From Tenrec ecaudatus (lineage: Eukaryota > Chordata > Mammalia > Afrosoricida > Tenrecidae): 64,000 nucleotides of DNA. Positions 46,446 to 58,211 of this stretch are shown here, in pieces; within the stretch, counting starts at the first letter, position 1, and each line of letters starts with the position of its first letter. The DNA lies in NCBI RefSeq assembly GCF_050624435.1, contig NC_134540.1, positions 103,569,739-103,633,738 of the forward strand, read 5' to 3'. The translations under genes were made by a program, and so were the position numbers. The notes under the pieces were generated by a model that saw only the letters and a program-made list of their open reading frames with translations, was not told the DNA's origin and made no database searches.

Positions 46446-47575
46446 GACACAGTCTTGGTAACTGATTGACCAGAACTAGGTTGTGTGTGCACTTACACTG
46501 GGGGGGTGGGGGTGCTCTCGTGGCGAGAGGATATGATAGAGAGGCTCCAGGATACCATGTCAAATCCCTGAACCATAGCCAGACAAGCAACACAAAATAC
46601 CACTTTTTTCTGATAAGATGCCGTGTAGACTGTTGTTGGCTCAAGAGACTTGGAAGGATGAACAGAATCTCAGAGGGGGTCCTCTCCTCTGCCCACCACG
46701 ATAATGTTGACTACACAGCGACCTCCTCATGTGGGCTGCTCCTTCATTGGAATGATTTTCTCTCAGGAGTTATGACTTTGGTAGGTAAAAGATGCCCAAA
46801 GAGATTCTGATCGAAAATAAAACAGAATCGTGAACATCTTTCAGAATCATCTGGAATGTGGGGACCAACAATCCCTCGCTTCCAAGTATGTCAACACTTT
46901 TCTATGCGTGTACCTCTTGTCCCACGTTGAGGGGACACGGACACAGAGGCCCACTCTGGAAGCCACTGCTGCAGGCATAGAATTGCCTTTGTTGCTTTTA
47001 TTTTCTTCGGCCTGTTGTGAGCAACAGAGAGGATAAGGACCAATTTCACATCCTGAATAACAAACCAAAATTCCAGAAAAACTGAAGAGGAGGTGGCACT
47101 AAGATTAAGAGCCCTAGAGAGAAAGAGAGGAAGGGGGTGAGTCAAAAAATGAAGGAAGACTGACCAGCTCAATTAAAGCCCAGGAGACTTTCGCCTTTAG
47201 ATGAGACTGCTCCCACTGAAGAGCACATTGTAAGCACACACGGGGTTGTTCAGACTGGCTTTTGTACAACTCCATGACTCTATTAGAAGCTAGAGTGGAG
47301 AGATCAGCTCTGAGGTCCCCTTGCTTCTGAGGTTTTAACCATTCAACAACTAAATGCTAATCACAATTCAATTTTTTAACCACTAAGTTCTGGATTATAC
47401 ACAAACTTTCTTAATAGCCCCATCATTACAGATCCATTGAAAAGTCCCACATAACATGCTTTTCTTTCTCTACTTAGATTTTTATTTCAGCACATGCAGA
47501 AGGGCAATCTATCATTCGTTTAGATGAGAGACTTTGAGGAAGTCGTGAAATTGCTGAAGGTAATCCTGGGCAAAG
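46446..47575. other. single-copy DNA, no gene seen
   Basis: No repeat family or gene recognised. Confidence 0.45.
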
Positions 47576-47579
47576 AACA

Positions 47580-47716
47580 GGATTAAACCCATTGCCGTCA
47601 GGGTGGGGACAGCCCCACAGGATTTTTGAGGCTGTAAATTGCTTAGGGAAGCAGATTGGGTTTGAACTTGTCAATCAGCAGTGGGGTGCTTAACCACTGC
47701 ACCACTAAGGCTCCCA
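47580..47716 (-). repeat. AfroSINE
   Basis: Antisense: 'attgccgtcagggtggggac', 'gaggctgtaaattgcttagg', 'tttgaacttgtcaatcagca', 'taaccactgcaccactaagg'. Confidence 0.85.
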
Positions 47717-48950
47717 AAAGTGGACTTGGGCTACTGGATGTCTTGAGGAGGGACTTCGAAGCAAAGAGAGCGGCCCTTAGAAAGGTGTGTCACAGGCAAG
47801 TGGTGTGGACCATTGATTACCCCACTCACAGAAGTGCCTCTTTAAGGCTGGGGAAATTCTATTGTGAGCGTATTCACACCAAAACGCTGCACAGAACTTT
47901 GGATGAGGAAACCCTTTGGTGGGTCCTGAAGCTAAGGGGGAAAGTCGTGAACGGTAAGAGGAGTAACCATAGGAGTTTGAAGGTAAAGGTGACACTGTCA
48001 AAGCAGCAGGTGAGAGGCAGCCGCCTGAAGGACTGACAGCAGGGGAGCCCAGCCAGAAGCAGGGAAGTCAGTGAGGGATGGACGGTCATTATTGGTCTTG
48101 GAACATAAGCATTTCTTTGTCACTCAGTTGATTTTACCCCCCAAAGTCACAGTATTTACTATGTCTTACAACAAAATGGCTCAGGATCTTATTGCAAGAA
48201 GTAACCATGGAAACCCCAATTTTAGAGTCCCTCCAGACTCAAAAGGAAAATATGGGAGAAAAGGATCTTTAAAAGAGAGGAAAAAATGGAAGAAAAATAT
48301 AAAGAGAAAAGTATTAAAATAAGAGATCCCCAAACAAGAATGTAAACGTTAGAGAACTAACATAGTTTTCTTTAAAATAGCCCACCCACCTCTTCAAAAT
48401 AACTAGACCACGTCATCGTTGTTGTGAACTGCCCAGGGGTTGGCCCACGACTCTTGACAACATGATGCTCTGTGGAACAGAGTGCTGTCTGCTCCTGCGC
48501 CTTCCCCAGGCTGGTTGCAGATCTGCAGCCTCCAGTGGCCCCTGACACACAGTCTTTTCCACCCAGCCAACCATTTCCATGCTCTTCAGCTAAACATACC
48601 CATCACCATCACGTCCGATTTCCCTACGTATGTTAGAGAAGGCAGAAGATCAATGAAAATGCAATTTCTAATACCACACGTTGCTGCCCGGGTTCAAGGA
48701 AGGGGGAGACAGACATCGGTGAGTGGTTAAGGGAAGTCACACAAGAATAGGTCCAAAAGCACTGCTGGTCGGGTCCCAGTTCCCACGTGCACGCGTTAAG
48801 GCCAAACAAATTGGGTTTAAACCAATTTTCTTGACGAGCCTCACAGCCTTTAAAGTATCTATGTGAACAAATACCCAGTATTAGTCATGTATTACCTCAT
48901 TAAGATACCTTAAAAAAGGACATGTTTTTGCTTGTGCTGAGAGGGCATTT
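47717..48950. other. no recognised gene; one 126-codon frame
   Basis: The plus frame 47656-48036 starts inside the AfroSINE and continues through about 320 bases of unfamiliar sequence rich in K and R codons. I recognise no domain and see no splice-site or promoter support. Probably spurious. Confidence 0.35.
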
Positions 48951-48954
48951 TAAA

Positions 48955-50279
48955 AATTTAAATCCCTTTAATATGGGTTCTTATAGATATTGTAATAATC
49001 CATAAATTAATTCTATCAAGCAAACTTGTACATATGTTGCCATCATTTTCAAATCATTATCTTTGTACTTCAGCCCTTATCAGCTCCTCTTTTTTCCCTC
49101 CCTCCTTTTCCCTCCCATCCACATGAACCCTTGATAAATACATTAAATAAGGCGGGGGGAGAGGAAGTATTAAAGAACCAGAGGAATGTTGTATATTTTG
49201 TTAGTGCTACACTACACCCTGGCTGGCTCATCCCTTCCTTATGACCCTTTTGGGAGGGATGTCCAAATGTCTACAGATGGGCTGTTAGTCTCCACTCAGT
49301 CTCCTTCAAATGGAGAGAATTGCTTGTTTTTGATCTTCTGATAGCTGATCTCGTTGACACCTCATGATCACACAGGCTGGTGTGCTTCTTCCATGTGGGC
49401 TTTACTGCTTCCTTGCTAGATGGCTGCTTGTTTAACATCAAGTCTTTAAGTCTCCAGGTGCCATATCTTTTAATAGCTGAGCACCATCAGCTTTCTTCAC
49501 CACAGTAGTTTATGCGACCATTTTGTCTTCAGCAAGTATGTCAGAAAGGTGAGTATCACACAGTGCCAGGTTATTAGAACAAAGTATTTTTGTGTTGAGG
49601 GAAAGCTTAAGTAGATGCCCAAAGTCCATTTGCTACCTTAATACTTTAACACATAAATATATGTACATAGACCAATATCCCTATCCTTATATATTAATGT
49701 ATTTACATATGCACATGCTTATATTTATAGCTCTCTCTATAGCTTTTGCCTGTTAGTCCTTTCTTCTGTTTCCTTTTACTTTCCTCCTGCCCCACTATCA
49801 TGTTCACCCTGCATTTGGCTCTCACTAATTCCTCTTGATTACATTACAGTGGATCAAACCCCACCAAGCAGTCTACACTCTCCTCACTGTCAATTTTAGA
49901 TCATTTGTTGTTCCCTTGTCCATGAGTTTGTTGTCCTCCCATTCCATTTCCCGTCTCCTCCTCTCCCATGCCCCTCCAGCACCATCAGTCCCATTGCTTT
50001 CTCCTTGGAATTGTTTATCCTACCTATCTTATATAGATAGACACATAAAAATAAATTAATTTAAAATTTTTAAGTAAAATAATAATAACAAGGGGAAAAA
50101 TGAAAATCCTATAAATAGTAACAGGTCTATCAACTGACTTTCATGAATGTCTTCCAACCAGGTCTGAAGAGATGGCAAGTATTGCTCCCAGAGCCAGAAG
50201 TCTATTTTGGGGGCTCTTTCGGTACTTGTTGACTTTGTTTCCCTTGCTGGTCTGTTGAGCTCCTTTCATGGTTTGCTAC

Positions 50280-50326
<47 letters not shown>

Positions 50327-50640
50327 CGGGGGGTTTGGATGTCAGACTGGACACACTTCCCTCACTGTGCCTCCGGTGTTGTTCCCCATAGTGCTGTGGG
50401 TGGGTGAGGAGACATCATGTCTCATGTTGGGGCCAACTGTATGGCCCTCTCTGTGCATTGTCTGCTCCTCTGAGCAGGGATGTCATCCTGAAGGCACGGT
50501 GGGCCAGAATGAGGCTTTCTATCTCTCCCTCCCTCCCTGCCTATATCTCCAGTGCTGTCCTCTGCAGTACATTCTTCTAGGGAGGGTCAACACAGCTCAG
50601 ATTGGGACCATCCCCGCAGGCAGAAAATTTTTTTGAAGTG
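48955..50640 (-). mobile_element. L1 3'UTR, antisense
   Basis: 'tatcagctcctcttttttcc', 'gggatgtccaaatgtctaca', 'gtgcttcttccatgtgggct', 'ttgtttaacatcaagtcttt', 'gagcaccatcagctttcttc'. Single 247-bp unit. 48955 to about 50100 is clear. 50100-50640, including the TG microsatellite, is assigned only by position and may be separate sequence. Confidence 0.75.
50282..50325. repeat. (TG)n microsatellite
   Basis: About 22 uninterrupted TG units. Confidence 0.98.
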
Positions 50641-50644
50641 AGAC

Positions 50645-51085
50645 ACAATATTAAATTGTTAACAAAACACAGTGAGCATCTTGCCAAATCATTGGAGCTT
50701 TGCAAAAAATTTATAGGAATGCTGCCCTACATAAAACAACAACTTTCAGATGGTTCAAAAGCATGGTGAGAAAGACTGAAAAGGCCTCAAAGATAAGCTG
50801 AGAGGGAAGACTAGCAACCTCGGTGAATGAAGACACTCTGGCTAAAATCCAAAAAGTGGCAGAGAAAGACCGCAGATGCTATTGATGCGGTAGTTGCTGA
50901 AGTTGGATTCTCACATGGTTCAGTGTTTTCAATTTGAAATAAATATCTTGGCTTCAACAAGTTTTCAGCTCAATGAGTATTAAATCTTTCCATTAGCCTT
51001 TTAAGCAAGATCAAAGCTAGTGAAGATGATTTTACAGAATTAAGCCTAACTGAGGACAAGCCTTAGATTTACCAACACAATCCAG
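50645..51085 (+). pseudogene. mariner-type transposase N-terminal relic
   Basis: 50881-50925 reads IDAVVAEVGFSHGSV, followed after a stop by LGFNKFSAQ. This matches the paired helix-turn-helix/linker region of mariner transposases (pattern ...AEEVGISxGSVxxI...LGxxKVSARWVP). Upstream, in shifted frames, come 'tttcagatggttcaaaagc' (a W-F box-like stretch) and an AEKDRR-type motif. Stops and frameshifts throughout; no catalytic domain was seen. The terminal inverted repeats were not identified. Confidence 0.55.
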
Positions 51086-51089
51086 AGAG

Positions 51090-51345
51090 CAAGGTCCAAT
51101 AAAAGTAGGAGCTTCCAACTTCTGACCAGATGGTGAACTAAGTAAACATGCCACGCAGGCCCTCAATAACCAAGGTATGAGGGGCCAAAAAGACATATAG
51201 ATGATAACCCTGTAATGCTGAGCTTCAGAGGAAAGGGTAGAAAATGGATTGAACTCCATAATTGGGTGCAAACTTGAGACTATTAAGAGTGAAGGGAAAA
51301 ATGAACTGACAAAATAAATGATAAATTGGAAAATTGGAGTTTAGC
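51090..51345 (+). mobile_element. L1 5'UTR / ORF1-start fragment
   Basis: 'agcttccaacttctgaccag', 'atggtgaactaagtaaacat', 'gccacgcaggccctcaataa' and 'gggccaaaaagacatataga' are typical of afrotherian L1 5' ends. It stops at an LTR-like insert. Confidence 0.55.
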
Positions 51346-51346
51346 C

Positions 51347-51755
51347 TTTCAATCAGGTTGCTGCTTGATGACCTCATTTGGAGGCACTATGGAGATAAAC
51401 AGCTCGCTGGAGGTGGGACACACACACTCTTTGCTTGGTGTTCCTGATGACAAGACACATGGAGCTACACTAGAGCACTGGAGCTAGAGACCCCTGCCAG
51501 TGCTGAGATGTTTACAAAGCCACTGGATCCACAAGACTCCCTGCCCACTGGCCTGTGATCTTCCTGCATGTGTGAGTCTGAATAGGAATTTAGAGATTGG
51601 TATCAGACATATGAGCTAATATTGGACTTATGGACTTTATCTGAACTGGGCTGGGGAATTTTCTCAATATTCAACTGCTCTTGTATATAAAACTCTTTCT
51701 TAAACACCTATGAGTGCGACTATGGATTTGTTTCGCTAGTGCGCCCAGACTGGCA
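51347..51755 (+). repeat. LTR-like relic, same family as 28840-29100
   Basis: 'caatcaggttgctgcttgat', 'ccactggatccacaagactc', 'ggcctgtgatcttcctgcat', 'tatcagacatatgagctaat', 'gatttgtttcgctagtgcgc'. Non-coding. Confidence 0.6.
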
Positions 51756-52680
51756 CAGGCCACGTGCCATCTTGAGCCTCTGCAAGCGCAGCGTCTGGTT
51801 GAGACCATAGCCCGACAGCCCAAGGGCTCACCAGTTGCCAGCAGAGGAAGAGGAGATGCCAGTCACCTCCCCTCCCCCAGCCCAACCACACCAACCCTTT
51901 GGACAGTCCTGCCCAGTGGGCAAGAGGTCCTACCTTTCCTGGACTGATGAATCATTGTTAGACAGCTAAAGACACCAGTCAACCTGCCTTCAGTTTGTGC
52001 TACCTGGACAGAGCTATGCACAAACACACCTTCTCTATCACACCTACCAGGACACAGGTGGTGAGAGACTACAATCTGACTGACATGCATCTGTTGATTA
52101 AACACAAATACATCATTACCACAAGATCCCAGAGACAAGTTCAGTTCACACTAAGAAACAAAGGAGAGTGGCTCGAAGAAGTGCAGAGCTGGAAGACCCT
52201 TTTCGGGAAGGAATGACATTGAAACTCCTTGCTAAGGAATTCAAAAGAAAACTATTTAAGTTCCTTCAATAAACTGAGCGAGGCTGAGAAAGACCTGCAG
52301 AGAAAAATCAAGGGAACCAGGGAAAATATTTAGAAGAATTTAGGGCAACACTAGAAAAAGGAACTGACAAAAATAAATGAAAAATTAGAAATCATACAGA
52401 AAGAGCAAATAGAAATACAGATTATTGCCAAGGTTTCAGGACTACATAAAGCAGTGAAAGAGCAAAGAGTGGAATCACATCGATGGAAGGGCAAAGCAGT
52501 GAGCTTGAACATAAACCTCTCAGGACTATTGTGCTAAGGGAACAATCCGAACAAAGAAGGACAAATCCGAAGAACGTCTGAAGGTTACGTGGGCCACCAC
52601 CAAGAAGAACAGCTTGCCTGTGATCGGAATTGCCAAACAGGAAAAGGAAAGAAAGAAAAGGGCACAGAAAATGTGCCTAT
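51756..52680 (+). pseudogene. L1 ORF1 region, decayed
   Basis: ORF1p is the L1 RNA-binding chaperone. The segment 'gaactgacaaaaataaatga', 'gaaatacagattattgccaa', 'gcaaagagtggaatcac', 'gtgctaagggaacaatccga' and 'cctgtgatcggaattgccaa' follows ORF1 order (coiled coil towards the RNA-binding part). Multiple stops. 51756-52160 may be L1 5' region but is less certain. Confidence 0.6.
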
Positions 52681-54010
52681 TAGTTTTACTCTAATTTTAC
52701 CCTCTGGTATGGGGATTAGAATAAGTCTCTAGAACTTCACTTCAGCCTATATAGGAAAATGAGAGTTGTTTTGAGGCTAATGTGAGATTTACTCCATTAT
52801 TTCTTTCTGGCCAAACGGGTTCTCCCATGAGCCCTCACCCCGACCCCTGCCACCGTATGCTCCTAGAAGTAGAAATACCCCAGCATGTCAAGATAGACCT
52901 TCTCTGACTTTGCAGGACTAAGCACCACCCTGCAGGCCCTTCAGAGCCAAAGGGCTCCCCAGATTGCTTCAAGTACTTCAAATCGAACCTGGAAAGGCAG
53001 GTGTAGGACAAACATACCGAAAATATGCCCCTGTAAAAATAGCCCTCTAATAACAGCAGCTCTGGAGCGAGGTGGAAGTGGTAACAGATGGCTACGTCTG
53101 TCTAACTTTCCAATCCCTGAGGTTCTATGTCTCTGCTTTCCTTCCATCTCCTTTCCTGGAACACAATTTTGGCAGCCAGTGGGTCCCTTGGAATCCACAG
53201 TATCCTTCCAAAGTCATTCCGGAATTGTACAGCAAACAAGTCCAACCTACATGCTACGCAGAACCAGAAACCCAGAGTGATCACCGTGAGCCGTCCCTAC
53301 AGCAAGCCAGTGACCTTGTGAGAAAGTCTCTGTATTTTAATGAAGTACATTAGATTATGATCAATGCTTAAGTACCCACAGAAGAAATTGGGCTCAATCT
53401 ATAGTCAAGGTATATTTGGACAACCTTATTTGCTGATTGCCAGTGGAATGACTCCGCTCAGATGGGCCAAGTTGCCTTCATTAATCCCGCTGTGACTGAC
53501 TCACTAACCTCCAGTAGGGCACCACCTGTTGGCCAGCGCCTGCCCTTACTTCTACAAAGGTCTAGAACTTGGAATAAACATTGGCTGAAGCTGATCTCCC
53601 TAATTTGCTTTTCCCAAAACAAACCAACAGTGCCCTGGAAGTTATTCATGTTTGGAAGTATTTTATAGTGATTAAAAAATGGAAAAGCAAACATTTCTGA
53701 AACTGCTCAAAACTTATTTTTGAATTCTGTTTATATAACATCTTCTGTAAGTACACTGAACTCAGCAAACAGATTGTATTCTAAAGTTTTCTGGCTTCTT
53801 TTCCCTCCTTGTCCAGTGTTTGAGGATAGAACCACAGGATGGGTAGCCACCAGCAGCAAAGATATGACGCCGAGGGGACCAGAGTCTGCTTCCTCTGCCT
53901 CTGTACATAACAGGGGTATGTTCAAGATTTTTAGGAATAACCTACTTAATATAACAAACTAAAGGGAAAGTACTATAGTTGACTAAGTTTCATATTAAAG
54001 ATGGGTTTTT
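52681..54010. other. single-copy DNA, no gene seen
   Basis: No repeat family or gene recognised; only short overlapping frames. Confidence 0.45.
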
Positions 54011-54012
54011 TT

Positions 54013-54200
54013 AAATAGTCACCATCAAGTTGATTTGCCTTGGGGTCCGAGTAGAACGGTGCTTCTGAGCATTCTCGGTGGTTGTTTTCCAGAAGCGGAC
54101 TGCCAGGCGTATCTTCGGACGTGCCCCTGGCTGTGCTCAAACCTCCTTCCTTTCAGGTAGCAGTTGAACATGTTCACTGCCTGCACCACTCAGAGACAAG
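54013..54200 (-). repeat. AfroSINE, elephant-like subfamily
   Basis: Antisense: 'caccatcaagttgatttgcc', 'ttccagaagcggactgccag', 'tcaaacctccttcctttcag', 'gcctgcaccactcagagaca'. Confidence 0.85.
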
Positions 54201-54228
54201 AAGAACGTAGACACAGGTTTGTATAGAG

Positions 54229-54420
54229 CAGTGGTTCTCACCCTTCCTCATGCCACAACCCTTTCATACAGTTCCTCACGTTGTGGTGCCCCCCCCCTTA
54301 ACCATTTCATTGCTCCTTCATAACTGTCATTTTGCCACTGTTATGAATCTGAATCAGGCGACCCTGTGAAAGGGTTTTTTGATCCCCAAAGAGACTGCGA
54401 CCACAGGTTGAAAACCGCTG
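54229..54420 (-). mobile_element. SPIN-type hAT transposon, short form (192 bp)
   Basis: Reverse orientation relative to the other copies: begins 'cagtggttctcacccttcct', ends 'ggttgaaaaccgctg'. Target duplications gtatagag (54221-54228) and gtgtagag (54421-54428) match at 7 of 8 bases. The same internal junction as the other two short copies is read on the opposite strand. Confidence 0.94.
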
Positions 54421-54711
54421 GTGTAGAGGTTCCCAAGTCTCTTTCAAATGGTCTTAGTAGTCCATATAAAGATGAAGCTTCCTATGAGTTCTAAGAGATG
54501 AGCAGTTAGGTGGCAACCAGTTACAAAATTTAGACTAATCTGTCAATTAGGCATTCCCTAAGCTTTATGCTAGGCCCTCTAAGGGCACATCATATTATGA
54601 TATGTCCACTGATATTGAGGATGTGCCCCCACCCACCACATCTAAGGAATGTCCCTGCTTAGAGGGACATAAAGAATTAACTGGAACTCCTTAGAGAAGA
54701 TGCTAACACTG

Positions 54712-54905
54712 ATGGAGCACCAAGCGTAATCAAAGATTGATGTTCTTCATCTCGTTTAATCTTCACAAGCCTTTTGATGTGTGTATTATCATTGTTCTAT
54801 AGATTGGCAGGTAGTGACTCAGAGAAGCTGTGTGACTCACTCAAGATTACATGGAGTAAGTCTCTGTGTGAGCCCAGGTCTGCCTGACTCTACAACCCAT
54901 GTTCT
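54712..54905 (-). repeat. MIR SINE, antisense
   Basis: 'catctcgtttaatcttcaca', 'ggtagtgactcagagaagct', 'gtgagcccaggtctgcctga' follow antisense MIR order. Confidence 0.85.
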
Positions 54906-54934
54906 CTCTCCTTGTTCCACCAGGTTACCTCTCG

Positions 54935-55115
54935 ATCCAAGCCTACAGCCACCAAGATGATCTGAACTCACAGCAACCAGATCTAGGGTTTCTGAGCCTG
55001 TGACTCTTAACAGAAGTCAGCTGCCTCTTCCTTCTCCCTCAGAGTGAGTTTGAACTGCTGACCTTGCAGTTCGCAGACCAGCGCTTACCTGACAGCACAC
55101 CAAGGTTCCTTCATT
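54935..55115 (-). repeat. AfroSINE
   Basis: Antisense: 'gggtttctgagcctgtgact', 'gagtttgaactgctgacctt', 'gcagttcgcagaccagcgct', 'cacaccaaggttcc'. Confidence 0.88.
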
Positions 55116-55775
55116 TCTCAATAAAAGTGGCAAAAAGGAAATTCTGAGGTGATAAGCAAGGATAAATCCAAGTGGGGCTTCTGGGGTAGAAATAGGCGAG
55201 TACTTCATGGAGGAGGGAGGGTTTGAGCTGGGATTTGAAGGGATATGCGTTCAAAAGAACGAAAGCACAGTGGGGAAAATGCCAGGCAAATAAGGTGGGT
55301 GAGGTTGCGAGGAGCAGTTAATGCTGGGTGGATGGGGAGTGTGGGAGCATGGAGGTCAGGAAGAGGAGACACACGAATCTCTGCTGCCCACAGGAAGCCC
55401 AGGAAGTCAGCTACCAACGTCTCTGCAGAGCAGTCAAAGCATGTCCATTCTCTACACCTCCCTCACTCCTTCCCCATCCGCCTTTCCAAAATCTGCGTTT
55501 CTTGTCTTTTCTCCCAAATTCAAGCAGACTTGGTGAAGGTGTGAAAATCAGAATGCCTTAAAAAAGTCAGTTGACTTGCACTGTATCTTTTTCTCGCTCA
55601 GCTTCTTTAAAAAAATCTGTCTACCATCTCTAACCGTCTGAGACTGATCCTTCCACACTCTGAGAGTAGCAATTGGGACCCTGTACCTTTCGCTCCTTAT
55701 AGGAGACTCTCAAGAAGCTCCCAAAAATATGTAAAAATAAGTGATGCTCTTATTGTTACATAGAACAGATAGTGC
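55116..55775. other. no gene; left part may be an ancient repeat
   Basis: 55195-55320 ('gagctgggatttgaagggat', 'aatgccaggcaaataagg') resembles an old mammalian repeat also suggested at 58620-58985. Nothing else recognised. Confidence 0.35.
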
Positions 55776-55779
55776 ATGA

Positions 55780-55982
55780 CTGGTGTAGTTGTTATGAATT
55801 GGGCTGCTAACCACAAGGTCAAAACTATGAGGCCACTCCTCAGGAGAGAAATGAAGCTTTCTAATTCCATAAAGGGTTGCGATCTGGGAAACTCACAGGG
55901 GCAGTTCTACTGTCCTGCAGCTTAGCAGGGAGTCAGCATGCACTCAATGGTGATGAGTTTGGTGTTTGTTGTTGTTGTTATT
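55780..55982 (+). repeat. AfroSINE
   Basis: 'gactggtgtagttgttatga', 'tgggctgctaaccacaaggt', 'gggaaactcacaggggcagt', 'gcactcaatggtgatgagtt', ending in a (GTT)n run. Confidence 0.92.
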
Positions 55983-56652
55983 GAGATTGGTGTGAGAACA
56001 AAGTCCTATGTTGGAGTCACAACTTGGCTAGAGTCCTGTGGGAGAGAAGGCACCCCAAACCACACCCTCTTCCAAGCCTCTGCCAAGATCTGTATTATTC
56101 CAGAAGAAAGAGGATGGTCCTAGGGAGGCAAACCACACTGTGTGCTCCAGCTGAAAATAGGATGCGGATGGGCATGGGGGTATTGAATCAAGAAGGCACA
56201 GCCTTAATAGAATGATTTCAGCCTGAAATGAATCAGGAGACTATTAGGAAAATGGGATTATTTTAGTGGCGTCTTGGGCGGGGGTGGGGGAGGGTGTCTT
56301 TCCTTGCATCGCTGGTTAAGTGGAGAGATTAAGCTGGTCACGTGGAAATGAAGGAGCTGTGTCTCTCCTACCATCAATATGTTGTTGCTGTTGCATTTGT
56401 GGCGATGGGGTGGCCATCAACCTCCAGTGAGTTGGTTCTCGACTCCTAGTGATCCTGTTAGCAACAGGATCGGATTGCTGCAACCCCTAGTGTTCCCCGG
56501 CTGACTTTGTGGAAGTAGCCTTGGCCAAGAGACGTGTGTTAGGATTAGAAATGAGATTGTACTGGGCTCCAGTGTGAGGGGCAGGGAAGGAAAGAGATAA
56601 CACAATGTGTTGGAAATGGAAACTAATGAATGAGATAAAACAGGATCTAAAG
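55983..56652. other. single-copy DNA with a possible AfroSINE scrap
   Basis: 56420-56475 ('ggttctcgactcctagtgat') may be a short antisense AfroSINE remnant. No gene. Confidence 0.4.
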
Positions 56653-57137
56653 CAGCGGTTCTCAACCTGTGGGTCGCGACCCCTTTGGGGACGTCGAACG
56701 ACCCTTTCACAGGGGTCGCCTAAGACCATAGGAAATCAAATATTTCTGATGGTCTTAGGAACCCAGATACGGCTCCTCTATCATCTCCAGGCGGGTCCGC
56801 CCACGTGCAGATACACCCACATTTGAGTAATGGGCGTAAGACTGTTACCCATGTTATACCATGTTTCAAGACAAAATGTCATTTATTTGTAATTAGAAAT
56901 AAATATTTCAGAATATATGATTATATATTGTTTCTGTGATTAATCACTATGCTTTAATGATGTTCCATTTGGAGCAATGAAAATACACCCTGCCTGTCCG
57001 ATATTTACATTAAAATTCATAACAGTAGCAAAATTAAAGTTATGAAGTAGCAACAAAAATAATTTTATGGTTGGGGGGGGTCACCACCACATGAGGAACT
57101 GTGTGGGTCATAGCATTAGGAAGGCTGAGAATCACTG
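56653..57137 (+). mobile_element. SPIN-type hAT transposon, long form (485 bp)
   Basis: Begins 'cagcggttctcaacctgtgg', contains 'cctaagaccataggaaatc' with its complement 'tttctgatggtcttagg', ends 'aaggctgagaatcactg'. Target duplications atctaaag (56645-56652) and ctccaaag (57138-57145) match at 6 of 8 bases. No transposase. Confidence 0.95.
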
Positions 57138-57888
57138 CTCCAAAGGAAACATGAAGCGGATAGGCTTGGGCATTTGTTTTGCTTGTTTATGCTTTCATAT
57201 TGGAGGGTTCATAACAGTCCTTTTTAAACACACATAGCAAAGGAAACCAAGAAAGAAGATGCTAACGTTATAGGAGCAACACTAATTGCTGAAGGGAGGG
57301 GGCGGGAGAGGAGAGGGAGAGAAGTGTGTGTGAGTGGGCAAAGAAAGAGCAGTCCATACCGGGTGGCAATGAATGGAGGAGGTGAGAGGGCATAAGAAAA
57401 GTGTTGGGGAGACAGGAAGATCACAGAGTGGCAGTATTCCCATCTTACGAGTGTATGGAAGCCTGCATGGGAGGCCTGCAATAACTGGTGTGGGAAGTAG
57501 AGGAGAGATGGAAGAGGAGACCCAACACTTGTTGCCCCCTGGCGAGACTTGTACTAATTGCCACCCCTGCATTGCCTGGTTGTCTCCAACAACTGCCAAC
57601 AGGCTGGGCGGGGAGCAGGGAAGGTTAATGGAGGGATCCCCCAAGGGCTGACACTGTGGGGGGTGGATGGGGCTGGGAGGTAGAAGGCAAAAGGATTGAC
57701 GGTACTGGCAAGAGAGTTGCTAGAATTGCATATTCATTCAAAAAAAGATTTGTTGAGTGCTGGCCTGTGCCAGGTACCATACTAGGAACAAAGCAGGTAG
57801 GAGTGGTTGGCGGCATCCTGCAGACAGAAAACAAACACTGGCACACCTCACTTTAATGTGCTTCCCAATACTGCGCTTTTCACAAATT
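57138..57888. other. single-copy DNA, no gene seen
   Basis: Purine-rich around 57295-57420; open frames there are low complexity. Confidence 0.45.
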
Positions 57889-57889
57889 G

Positions 57890-58075
57890 AAGGTTGGTGG
57901 CAACTCTGAGCTGTCAGGTAGTACCCCTCACTGCAAGACCAATGGTTTCGATCCCGCAGTCACTCCTTGGGCGAAAGAGGAGTCTATCAGCCCCTGTGAA
58001 GATCTGCAGCTCAGAAGCCCTCTGGAGAGGGGAGGGGGGTGGAATCAACTGAGTACTTTAGGATTGATTGATGGT
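57890..58075 (+). repeat. AfroSINE, diverged
   Basis: 'actgcaagaccaatggtttc', 'gatctgcagctcagaagccc', 'gtggaatcaactgagtac'. Confidence 0.7.
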
Positions 58076-58211
58076 GGCGGCTGTGTGGTTGGTTGTGTTG
58101 AACAAAAAGTGTATCCATATTTATTTTCCCAACAGCATGTGCTTACCTCTTGTTTCTGTCTAATTCTCACAATATTTCAAACTTTTTCATAATGCTAGGT
58201 CACCCTGAGTA

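Noticed and set aside
57282-57660. Minus frame 57282-57644 and plus frame 57373-57651
   Set aside because: Overlapping frames on opposite strands in purine-rich DNA; low complexity and no domain.
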